Below are positions 25,472-33,262 of a DNA stretch of 64,000 bases, in pieces. Under the pieces are notes generated by a model that was not told the origin of the DNA, did not search any database, and saw nothing but the letters and a program-made list of their open reading frames with translations. This DNA is from Nitrospinaceae bacterium (lineage in GTDB: Bacteria; Nitrospinota; Nitrospinia; Nitrospinales; Nitrospinaceae): assembly GCA_028278405.1 (NCBI GenBank), contig JANQEK010000006.1, positions 119,555-183,554 of the forward strand, given 5' to 3'. Position 1 is the stretch's first letter, and each line of letters opens with the position of its first letter. The translations under genes were made by a program, and so were the position numbers.

Positions 25472-27036
25472 TTTGATGAAGTTAATTCCAATAGAGTAGC
25501 AGTTCCCGGAAGATAGGATTCAATTGGATTCTTTCCCTCATCTTTAAGGAAGCTTTCCAGGAATTCAAGGGAAGCCCCTCCGCCTGTAGAAACGAAGAAA
25601 TTAGAGGAAAAATAGTTGAAGAGAATGTACGTATCGTCAATATTGAAATCAACCGATATTAAGTCCGGATTGATCGGCTGGTTCAACTGGAGAACCACCT
25701 GCTTGCGAATCAGGTGTTTCAGTTCATCAATACTGACTTTATTTAGAATCGCCGCAGAATCTCCTCCGCCGATGACGACGGAAAGTTCGGGATCGATAAT
25801 TGCGGCCGCAAACAAGACCTGTGCCAGCTTGAGCGAACCTTCCGCGTAATGATCGCAGTTGGGGTGATCATAGGCACCCAACGGTCCATTCCAGAATACC
25901 TGCTTGATTTTTCCCTTTTGCAGAATATTCTTGGAAAAGTTGACAATGGTCTTGGGTCCCAGGTCCAGTTGGAAATCCTGAGAGAAATCAGGCTCCGACT
26001 GGATCACATAATCCGTTTCAAAATAGTCCTTGGTAATCTTGTAATCGTCGGGAAATATAATTTGGACGTTATTCTTTTGCGCCAGGGCCATGATTTCGTG
26101 CGCCAGCTTGACTTCATTGAGTAAATCCTGGCATTCCTCTTCACATTTGGATTCATACATTTTTGCCGGAATATGCTTCAGTTCCAGAGTATCGATGTGT
26201 TCTTCCAGCTTTCGGGCCAATAAAAAAGCGTTCACCATCCGGCCGCCGATAAAGATTAGCTTGATTTTTGACTCCACAAACTGTTTTAATATACCGAGTT
26301 TATCTGCGATTTTGGCTCCCCCGGCAATCAGGGCAGTTTGTTCCGGGTGATCGAGCACACGCTTCCCAAATTGTCCCAGCTGGGTAATCTCTTCATGAAG
26401 CAAGCTTCCTGCAACCGCCAGCTTACCGGCTTTGCGCATGATTTGAGGCAGAAACTTGATACTTTTGGTAACGCGATGACTGCATCCAAAAGCGCAATTG
26501 ATAAAGACATCGGAAATTTCCCCCAAATCTTCAATAAATTCCTGACTGTAGGTATCCGGATTGCGGGGATCTAGCAAGTATCTGAGATTGGGCAAAAACT
26601 TGATCCCGCCCGCGGGAAGCTGGCGGTTGAAGCAGATTTCCAAAGAATTTTTGAAGTTGGAATCAGTGATCTCCGGCGGAAAAATGGTGTACGTATCACC
26701 ATATAGTTTCCGAATGAGTGTGTCAAAATGAGAGCAAACGAATTGGATGTTAAAAATTCCGTCCCATCCATGATGATCCAACTTTTTGTGGGGACGCCCC
26801 AAATGGGAGCCGATAATGATTCGGCAATTCCCTTCGGTTAGTTCGTGAATTCTTTTAAATGTGAGATCGAGAAAACGTCGAATACGGGTATCGTCGCCCA
26901 CCCGATACCCTTTGGGAGTCGAAACGAGGGGAGCATTGAAATCGACTCGAATGAAGATGGTTTTGTTGATCAGATCCTCAGGACGTAAATCTTCCAGAAG
27001 AGGCAACCGTAATTGATTTTCTGATATCACGTCCAT
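25468..27036 (-). CDS. pgk: divergent, long phosphoglycerate kinase
   Basis: A 522-residue protein against about 390-420 for normal Pgk. Family landmarks are clear: FIRVDFNAPL, DDTRIRR, SHLGRP, GGAKIADKL, WNGPLGAYD, VIGGGDSAAI and STGGGASLEFLES. Departures include INCAFGCSHR, where Asp-Ala-Phe-Gly-Thr is usual, GGRMVNAFL, and an insertion of about 40 residues between GGGDSAA and STGGGASLEF. It catalyses, or descends from enzymes catalysing, phosphate transfer between 1,3-bisphosphoglycerate and ADP. gapA-tpiA in this window lacks a neighbouring pgk, so this may be the only copy. Coupled to the molybdopterin gene downstream. Confidence 0.9.
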   Translation of the reverse strand: MDVISENQLRLPLLEDLRPEDLINKTIFIRVDFNAPLVSTPKGYRVGDDTRIRRFLDLTFKRIHELTEGNCRIIIGSHLGRPHKKLDHHGWDGIFNIQFVCSHFDTLIRKLYGDTYTIFPPEITDSNFKNSLEICFNRQLPAGGIKFLPNLRYLLDPRNPDTYSQEFIEDLGEISDVFINCAFGCSHRVTKSIKFLPQIMRKAGKLAVAGSLLHEEITQLGQFGKRVLDHPEQTALIAGGAKIADKLGILKQFVESKIKLIFIGGRMVNAFLLARKLEEHIDTLELKHIPAKMYESKCEEECQDLLNEVKLAHEIMALAQKNNVQIIFPDDYKITKDYFETDYVIQSEPDFSQDFQLDLGPKTIVNFSKNILQKGKIKQVFWNGPLGAYDHPNCDHYAEGSLKLAQVLFAAAIIDPELSVVIGGGDSAAILNKVSIDELKHLIRKQVVLQLNQPINPDLISVDFNIDDTYILFNYFSSNFFVSTGGGASLEFLESFLKDEGKNPIESYLPGTATLLELTSSK

Positions 27037-27165
27037 CTTTATTGAAAAAATACTATTAAAAACAATAATTTAATTAGCAATTATTAATGTAAAATAATAA
27101 TTCGAAAAGAAAAGAATCCGTTGCCCAGCTTTCTTAATTATTAAAATAACATGACTGGCCGTTTT

Positions 27166-27194
27166 TTGAAATATTTTAAGTTTTAACTTATGAT
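27166..27194 (+). promoter_or_regulatory. sigma70-type promoter candidate for rne/rng
   Basis: TTGAAA at 27166-27171, a 17-base spacer and TATGAT at 27189-27194. It lies in the 221-base AT-rich divergent region between pgk (minus) and the RNase E/G gene, giving a leader of about 57 bases. Confidence 0.5.
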
Positions 27195-27257
27195 GACCCG
27201 CGACGGCATTGGGCAAAAATAATCGGGATTCGGCGATAAGGAAAGGCCAAAAAGAAT

Positions 27258-29342
27258 ATGTCGAAAATAAATAGAAAAATGCTGATCAATGTGGACCAGC
27301 CGGAGGAATGCCGAGCCGTAGTGATCGAAAACGGCAAGCTTGACGAGATCATTGTAGAGCACTCTTCCCACGAGCTGGTCAAAGGCAATATCTATCTGGG
27401 AGTCGTAACTCGGGTAGAACCCGCGATCGAAGCGGCTTTCGTGGATATTGGCAGAAAAAAGTATGGGTTTCTACCCTTTAAGGACGTTTTACCAGAATCT
27501 TATTTGCAAACCGGTGAGAAAAAAGCCAGAACCCGAATCCAGGATGTCATGATTCGAGGACAAAGATTACTGGTGCAGGTTGTCAAAGAAAGCCGCGACG
27601 CCAAAGGTCCCTCCTTAACAAATGCAGTTACGATTCCTGGAAGATTCCTGGTGTTAATGGTTTCCAGCGATTCCAGCGGGATTTCCCGGAAAATCGAAGA
27701 TGAATCAGAACGGAAAAAAATCAAGCAATTGATGTCCGATTTGGGGGTTCCGGCCAGTATGGGAGTGATTATCCGTACAGCTGGAATGGGTCGAACCAAG
27801 GCAGAGCTTCAGAAGGATATCCAGGCCTTGCTCAAAATCTGGGAAACCATCGAAAAGCAGTTCACTGACCCGAGTACCAAGGCACCCAGCCTTCTGTATG
27901 AGGGGCCGGATATGGTGGTACGTACCGTACGCGACCATTTCTCAAACGATATGACTGAAGTTCTCGTTGACAATAAAGAGTCTTTTGATTCTCTCAACGA
28001 ATTCATGAGGCTGGTGATGCCGAGAATGCGCAACCGCATCAAGTTTTATCAGGATACCAAGCCTCTCTTCTCCCAATACAATATTGAAGAGCAAATTGAA
28101 AGCATTTACAACCGCAGGGTCGAATTGCCTTCAGGAGGCTCCATTGTTATTGACGTGGGAGAAGCAATGGTTTCCATCGATGTAAATTCAGGAAGAACCA
28201 CCGGCGCCAGTGCTCTGGAGGAGACGGCAATTAAAACTAACTTGGAAGCGGCTGAAGAAATCACCCGGCAACTCCGGTTGAGGGATTTGGGGGGATTGAT
28301 CGTTATCGATTTTATCGATATGTTTCAAAAGAAGAACAAGGCTCTGTTGGAAAAGCAGGTGAAGCTGGCCTGCAAGCGGGATCGCGCAAGGGTTAATATT
28401 TCCAGAATATCCCGGTTTGGTCTTCTGGAAATGTCACGGCAGCGATTGGCTCCTCCGGTCAAAGAAGGATTTTTTTCGAATTGCCAGCATTGCGGAGGCA
28501 CCGGGCATGTCAAAACCGACAGCTCCTCAGCTTTAAGTGTTATTCGAAAAATTCAGGAGCATCTGGCTTCGGGGAATGTAAAAATTCTGGAGGTCAGGAT
28601 ATCCACTCAGGTGGCCAATTATCTGTTGAATAAGAAAATGAAAAGCCTGCTCGAACTTCAGGAAAAGAATGGTGTCGAGCTCCAATTTGAAAGCCAGGAC
28701 TTTTTACCTTTTGAAAACTTTGCGTTTACCGTGCTGGAACGCAAAAAAGAAGAGGACAAGGTCATCGAGCAGAAATCCAGTATTCCAAGTGACTTAAAAA
28801 CAGAAGGTGCAACGGAAGAAAAGGTCGAAAAACGTGGTCGGGGTCGCCGTCCTTCATCCGGTCGCGGCCGCGGGCGTCGGCCTTCCTCTGCTTCGCGGGA
28901 ACGTAAGAAAGAGGAGGGTAAGGTTGCTGAGTCGAAATCCAAAGACACAAAAGCAGAGGGGGAGGGGACTTCAGAAGAAAAAGGAGAAAAGAGCAGTCGC
29001 GCCCGTCGTCCCTCGTCCGGCCGTGGAAGAGGAAGGCGACCATCTACCGGAGGTCGTCCCAGAACCCGAAGGCCGACGCGCTCGACAAAAAGCAGGTCTT
29101 GGAAATCTTCGGAGACCAAAGCAGGCACTTCTCTGGAATCGGAAAATAAATCAGACTCTGCAGGGTCGCCTAAAGGAAAGATTGCATCTGCAAATGATTC
29201 CAGAGACTCGGCGTCACCGCCTCCATCTGTGGCGGGGTCGGAAAGAGAATCGACCGAAGACCGGCAACCCATGGAGAATGTTTCCCGGTTGCATGAAATG
29301 GTTACCAAAAACCCGTTTCCTTTTGATCCTGACCGAGAATAA
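27258..29342 (+). CDS. rng: ribonuclease E/G family endoribonuclease
   Basis: A 694-residue single-strand endoribonuclease for rRNA maturation and mRNA decay. The N-terminal part holds the S1 domain (KGNIYLGVVTRVEPAIEAAFVDIG). The DNase I-like catalytic region has SIVIDVGEAMVSIDVNSG and GGLIVIDFIDM with the metal-binding acidic residues. A Cys-x-x-Cys zinc link is in NCQHCGGTGH. The catalytic core is RNase G-sized. Beyond about residue 510 a tail of some 180 residues is low-complexity, with Arg/Gly/Ser/Pro repeats (GRGRRPSS units) and acidic stretches, resembling the disordered RNA-binding arm of RNase E. Whether it deserves the name rne or rng is open. Confidence 0.9.
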   Translation: MSKINRKMLINVDQPEECRAVVIENGKLDEIIVEHSSHELVKGNIYLGVVTRVEPAIEAAFVDIGRKKYGFLPFKDVLPESYLQTGEKKARTRIQDVMIRGQRLLVQVVKESRDAKGPSLTNAVTIPGRFLVLMVSSDSSGISRKIEDESERKKIKQLMSDLGVPASMGVIIRTAGMGRTKAELQKDIQALLKIWETIEKQFTDPSTKAPSLLYEGPDMVVRTVRDHFSNDMTEVLVDNKESFDSLNEFMRLVMPRMRNRIKFYQDTKPLFSQYNIEEQIESIYNRRVELPSGGSIVIDVGEAMVSIDVNSGRTTGASALEETAIKTNLEAAEEITRQLRLRDLGGLIVIDFIDMFQKKNKALLEKQVKLACKRDRARVNISRISRFGLLEMSRQRLAPPVKEGFFSNCQHCGGTGHVKTDSSSALSVIRKIQEHLASGNVKILEVRISTQVANYLLNKKMKSLLELQEKNGVELQFESQDFLPFENFAFTVLERKKEEDKVIEQKSSIPSDLKTEGATEEKVEKRGRGRRPSSGRGRGRRPSSASRERKKEEGKVAESKSKDTKAEGEGTSEEKGEKSSRARRPSSGRGRGRRPSTGGRPRTRRPTRSTKSRSWKSSETKAGTSLESENKSDSAGSPKGKIASANDSRDSASPPPSVAGSERESTEDRQPMENVSRLHEMVTKNPFPFDPDRE

Positions 29343-29359
29343 AATATTATATTGAAAAC

Positions 29360-30121
29360 TCAGGAACTGGTTTTTAAAGGTGTGGGGGCGGACCGCGCAC
29401 ACCGAAAGCCCGTGTCCCAGGATCTCATTTCAGGGGGCGCAAAATTTCTATAGGGCAGAAGAGCGAACTCCTTCAAAAAACCATGTTCTCTTTTATTGAT
29501 CGCACCCCCACGGATCACTTTGTATTTTTCCCCAAAATTAGGATCTTTGAAATCCGAGCCGGGATAGGGTAGGTACCAACTGGAGGTCCACTCGGAGATA
29601 TTGCCATTTAATTCGTAAACCCCAAACTCGCTTAGATCATGCGGTCGTTTGGTCGGCGGTTGCACGGTTTTTCCGAAGTTGCCGTTTTCCCGAATGAATT
29701 CATTTCCCCAGACATATAAATTTCCTTCAAGGCCGCGCGCGGCCTTTTCCCATTCGAATTCTGTAGGCAATCGTTTGTCCAGCCACAAACAGTAGGCATC
29801 CGCCTCGTACCAGGAGATGCCTTGTACCGGGTGGGCAAAATGGCCTTCCGCATAACGGGCCTGGGGCTTAAATTGTAGAAACTCACCGTAGCTGACTTCA
29901 TGGATATCCAGATAAAATGCGTCCAAAGCAACTTCCTGCCGGGGTTGGGCATTTTTGCTGGAGGTTCGGTCTGAAACAAATGAAGAAATCTCTTTAGAGG
30001 GATTCAAGCCCAGTGTGAACGTTCCCGCCGGAATCAAAACCATATCTGATTTGTGCTCAGTCGATTCAGTGCAAGCTTCAAGACACCCAATCATCAAGAG
30101 CGAGAGAATCAATTGCTTCAA
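29360..30121 (-). CDS. SUMF1-family lipoprotein
   Basis: A 253-residue protein. TTG 30121 is chosen as start because it overlaps the upstream stop (TTGA) and opens a signal sequence (KQLILSLLMIGC...EAC) with plausible lipobox cysteines. The SUMF1 domain follows: MVLIPAGTFTLG, DAFYLDIHEVSYGEF, GISWYEADAYCLWLDKRLPTEFEWEKAARG, YELNGNISEWTSSWY, VIRGGA and TGFRCAR. Catalytic formylglycine-generator cysteines are not apparent. It is related to the protein at 23256 but is a lipoprotein, paired with a HmuY-like gene rather than a leucine-rich repeat gene. Confidence 0.82.
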   Translation of the reverse strand: MKQLILSLLMIGCLEACTESTEHKSDMVLIPAGTFTLGLNPSKEISSFVSDRTSSKNAQPRQEVALDAFYLDIHEVSYGEFLQFKPQARYAEGHFAHPVQGISWYEADAYCLWLDKRLPTEFEWEKAARGLEGNLYVWGNEFIRENGNFGKTVQPPTKRPHDLSEFGVYELNGNISEWTSSWYLPYPGSDFKDPNFGEKYKVIRGGAINKREHGFLKEFALLPYRNFAPPEMRSWDTGFRCARSAPTPLKTSS

Positions 30122-30828
30122 GGGGTAACCTGGGCTGTTTGTTGGGGAACGGTGGGTTTGGAGACGGGAAAGGTTTGCTCTCCCGGAGGAATGTGGAAAT
30201 ACTCCACTGTCAGGCATGCTGCTTCGTCCCTAGAACACATCGAGCTTTTGCATTCGCTTTCTTCACGCTGACAATAATAATTCAGGATTCTCAGTTTCAG
30301 CATGCCGTCTCCGGTTTTAACAATGTAGACATTTCTTTTCGACTCGATATTGTGTGTTCGTGTGCGGTAAAGATACCAGTCAATGATAGAGGGATTATTG
30401 ACATTTCCCCAAGACCGCGTATCCGGTTCGAAAGTAGCCTCGGGAACCTTGATCACAGAATTGAAGTCCACAGGCCCCAGGTTGGCAATGGCAACTTTGC
30501 CCTGTGGATTGGTGACTCCGCCATTGGAAATAATTTTGGTTCGCTGAAAACCCAAATCCCAATCCCTCTGTGCCATCAATTTCCGATCTTTTTCAGGATC
30601 TGAAATTTCAAATGTTGCTTGAGAGGAAAAGTCTACCAACGTCCAATTTTCCTTGGACTGCGCGTTGACTTTCAGTACGGGATTATTGGTCTTGAATGAT
30701 TTGTGACGCTTGGGAGGAAGAGCCTGATTACCGAAATCCTCCACATTGTCTCCCAGATAATTCATGGTTACGTTCAAGAGCAGTGTGGCCCCAAGCAGCA
30801 TGGTAAAAATTTTAAGAGTGCTATTCAT
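30118..30828 (-). CDS. HmuY-like exported protein
   Basis: A 236-residue protein with an N-terminal hydrophobic segment (residues about 5-22) that looks like a signal or anchor. The central part (WTLVDFSSQATFEI, RDWDLGFQRTKIISNGG, PQGKVAIANLG, YLYRTRTHNIESKRNVYIVKT, LKLRILNYYC) matches my memory of the HmuY heme-binding family; several cysteines cluster near CQREESECKSSMCSRDEAAC. The C-terminus is Pro/Thr-rich. A role in heme or iron handling is inferred. The gene is coupled by TTGA overlap to the SUMF1 lipoprotein. A TGATAAAAT element lies six bases before the ATG and a 13-base palindrome at 30881. Confidence 0.65.
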   Translation of the reverse strand: MNSTLKIFTMLLGATLLLNVTMNYLGDNVEDFGNQALPPKRHKSFKTNNPVLKVNAQSKENWTLVDFSSQATFEISDPEKDRKLMAQRDWDLGFQRTKIISNGGVTNPQGKVAIANLGPVDFNSVIKVPEATFEPDTRSWGNVNNPSIIDWYLYRTRTHNIESKRNVYIVKTGDGMLKLRILNYYCQREESECKSSMCSRDEAACLTVEYFHIPPGEQTFPVSKPTVPQQTAQVTP

Positions 30829-30880
30829 GGCGTCATTTTATCAAAGGTGATGCTGGTTTTTGTAAATTAAACCCCCTTAA

Positions 30881-30893
30881 TGATTTAAAATCA
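30881..30893. promoter_or_regulatory. palindromic operator candidate
   Basis: TGATTTAAAATCA has perfect six-base arms around one central base. It lies in the 174-base divergent gap between the HmuY-like gene (minus) and the gene at 31003 (plus), about 40 bases upstream of the putative -10 of the HmuY-like gene. The form recalls iron-responsive operators but is not a full Fur consensus. Confidence 0.35.
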
Positions 30894-31002
30894 GTGGTCT
30901 TCGACAACTCTGATTTCGGGAAGTTTAACCTTTTTTCCAATGTTGGGGTTGGCTATAATAATGAAGCAACATATTGTTTATTAATGAGATTGTAGGTTCT
31001 AA

Positions 31003-31629
31003 ATGACTCAGGACCGTCATTTTGCATTCAAAAAAGCCCAGGTTGAGAACTTCGTGAAGAAAGAGTTCCAACGTTATTTCGGACGGGGAGGCCGGATTTC
31101 CATCCGAAAACGTCAGCGATTCATGAAGCGCATCACCAAAAAGGTGGGGAAAAAATTTGGTAAAGATGTTTTGTGCCTTATTGATTTTACCAAGCAGGGG
31201 TTTGTCTCTCTGGTGTCTCCTCCTCGTACAGAATCCACCGATAAGGGCAAGTTGTTCAATTCGTTTACCCACCCTCAGGTGGCTTATACATCACACTGTG
31301 TGGAGCGGTTCAGCGAGCGCACACAGACGATGGACAACTGCATCATTACCCTGGATTCTTATCTTGATGAAGCATTATTGACGTATGGTTTGCACGAGGG
31401 ATATCTGGTATGCTCTCAGGGATTATTCGCTTATGTGATTGAAGATGACCGCTTGGTTATCAAGACCTACATCAATTTTGAGCTTTTGTCGGATGACCAG
31501 ATTCGACAGTTTTACACACATGATATGGCCACTTTTCTGACTCCCGATATGATTTCAGAAAATGTGGATGCCAGTGACGTTATTTTAATGGACGAACTGC
31601 CTCCCGGAGACCCGGATCATCGGGACTGA
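31003..31629 (+). CDS. conserved hypothetical protein
   Basis: A 208-residue soluble protein I do not recognise. The N-terminal third is very basic (KKAQVENFVKKEFQRYF, RKRQRFMKRITKKVGKKF). The middle contains HCVERFSERTQTMDNC, and the C-terminus is acidic. The basic start suggests nucleic-acid or membrane-surface binding, which is only a guess. A TATAAT at 30954-30959 could provide its promoter. ftsE follows after 65 bases on the same strand. Confidence 0.6.
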   Translation: MTQDRHFAFKKAQVENFVKKEFQRYFGRGGRISIRKRQRFMKRITKKVGKKFGKDVLCLIDFTKQGFVSLVSPPRTESTDKGKLFNSFTHPQVAYTSHCVERFSERTQTMDNCIITLDSYLDEALLTYGLHEGYLVCSQGLFAYVIEDDRLVIKTYINFELLSDDQIRQFYTHDMATFLTPDMISENVDASDVILMDELPPGDPDHRD

Positions 31630-31694
31630 TCTCGGCAGTATTCTCAAAAATTTGAATTGATCCATTCATTGATTTCCCTACTCTCTGGATTGCA

Positions 31695-32360
31695 ATGATC
31701 CAGCTATACAACGTTTACAAATCCTACAATAACACTCCCGCCTTAGTGGATGTTTCTTTCATAATCAAGAAGGGAGCCTTTGTCTTCATCACCGGGCCCA
31801 GCGGTGCTGGAAAATCTACTTTACTGAAATTGCTGTACCGCTGGGAAAGGTACGATAAAGGCCAAGTGCTGGTCAACGGGATCAACGTCGGTAAACTCAA
31901 ATTCAACAAGCTCTGGCAATTGCGGCGCCATATTGGGGTTGTATTTCAAGATTATAAGCTGCTTCCGGAAAAAACCATTCTGGAAAATGTTGCTTTTGCT
32001 TTGGAAATTGTCGGTGCCGATAAGAAAACCATCCGCTACAAGGCCTGGGAGGCCCTCAAAAATGTGGGGCTTTCTCATCGAAAGGATGCCTACCCTCTGG
32101 AGCTTTCGGGAGGAGAGCAGCAACGCGTGGCGATTGCCCGGGCATTGGTGAACGATCCCAAAATTTTGCTTGCAGATGAACCGACAGGAAACCTGGACCC
32201 GGAAATGGCTAGTGAGATTTTGAGTTTATTTGAAAAGGCCAACGCCGAGGGCACAACTGTGGTACTAGCGACCCACAGCGAGAATATACTACGGGAAGGC
32301 AACCACGCCGTGATTACCTTGAGACGCGGTAAAATTGCAGATACGCGTATTGTCGCCTGA
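31695..32360 (+). CDS. ftsE: cell division ATP-binding protein FtsE
   Basis: A 221-residue ABC ATPase that, with FtsX, drives activation of peptidoglycan hydrolases at the septum. Walker A is GPSGAGKST at residues 35-43, the signature is LSGGEQQR, and Walker B is ILLADEPTGNLD, followed by the switch histidine in ATHS. ftsX follows eight bases later and an EnvC-like activator overlaps it, so the functional trio is co-transcribed. Confidence 0.95.
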   Translation: MIQLYNVYKSYNNTPALVDVSFIIKKGAFVFITGPSGAGKSTLLKLLYRWERYDKGQVLVNGINVGKLKFNKLWQLRRHIGVVFQDYKLLPEKTILENVAFALEIVGADKKTIRYKAWEALKNVGLSHRKDAYPLELSGGEQQRVAIARALVNDPKILLADEPTGNLDPEMASEILSLFEKANAEGTTVVLATHSENILREGNHAVITLRRGKIADTRIVA

Positions 32361-32368
32361 TTTTCGAG

Positions 32369-33262
32369 ATGAATATTCTTAAGACAACCTTCATCAATAT
32401 CAAATCCAACAAGCAACTATTTTTTGCTTCTGTAGGGACTATCACCATCGCTCTTTCGATTTTGGGATTGTTTCTCTTTGTCTATATAAACTTGAACTCT
32501 GTTCTTTCTTTTTGGAACGAGCAGGTTCAGTTGATCGTCTATCTGGACGACGAGATATCCCAGGGTGAGAAAAAGCGATTGGAAAAACTTTTTTCATCTG
32601 AATCTGAAGTCGATTCATTTGATTTTATTTCCAGGGAAAAGGCCTGGGAGAACTTTCAATCCATGTTTTCCGAAAAATCTTCGTTTCTCAAGGGGATGGG
32701 ATTCAATCCTTTGCCGGCATCGTACAATCTCAGGGTCAAGGCTTCTCCCAAAAGGCTGGAAACGATTCAAGCATTGGCAGAGAAATTAAATCAACAGGCG
32801 GGGGTGGAATCGGTAGAGTATGGGGAAGAATGGATCAATCGTTTTGAAGCATTCATGATTTTGATGCAGGTCTTTCTTTTTGCGCTGGGGGCGCTCTTGT
32901 GTCTTGGCGCGATACTTATTATCTCGAATACCGTTAAGCTTTCCGTTTTGTCGAGAAAAAATGAAATCGAGCTCATGCTATTAACAGGAGCAACTCCCGG
33001 GTTTATTAAATTCCCATTTTTCCTGGAAGGTGTTTTTCACGGAGTGTTAGGTGCTCTTATTTCGCTTAGCCTGATGAAAGGTCTTCACCTGTATTTGGTC
33101 AGCCGCTTTCAGGGATCTATTGAGACATTCGGTCGCGGCATGGATTTCCAATTTATTTCCCCTTCTTTTGTGATGATTATTATATTCTCCAGTATTTTGG
33201 TGGGTTGGCTGGGAAGTTATTATTCACTCCAGCAATTTTTGGGGACCTATAAAAAGCTATGA
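32369..33262 (+). CDS. ftsX: cell division protein FtsX
   Basis: A 297-residue permease-like inner-membrane protein with four helices: one near the N-terminus (residues about 18-40) and three in the C-terminal half, and a periplasmic loop of about 110 residues between them. The loop starts VQLIVYLDDEISQGEKKRLEKLF and includes LPASYNLRVK, as in FtsX. It transmits ATP hydrolysis by FtsE to a periplasmic EnvC-type activator. The 3' end overlaps the next gene by four bases. Confidence 0.93.
   Translation: MNILKTTFINIKSNKQLFFASVGTITIALSILGLFLFVYINLNSVLSFWNEQVQLIVYLDDEISQGEKKRLEKLFSSESEVDSFDFISREKAWENFQSMFSEKSSFLKGMGFNPLPASYNLRVKASPKRLETIQALAEKLNQQAGVESVEYGEEWINRFEAFMILMQVFLFALGALLCLGAILIISNTVKLSVLSRKNEIELMLLTGATPGFIKFPFFLEGVFHGVLGALISLSLMKGLHLYLVSRFQGSIETFGRGMDFQFISPSFVMIIIFSSILVGWLGSYYSLQQFLGTYKKL

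Noticed and set aside
28658..29308. 216-codon frame antisense to the RNase E/G tail
   Set aside because: It mirrors the low-complexity Arg/Gly/Ser repeats of the real gene and has no independent support.
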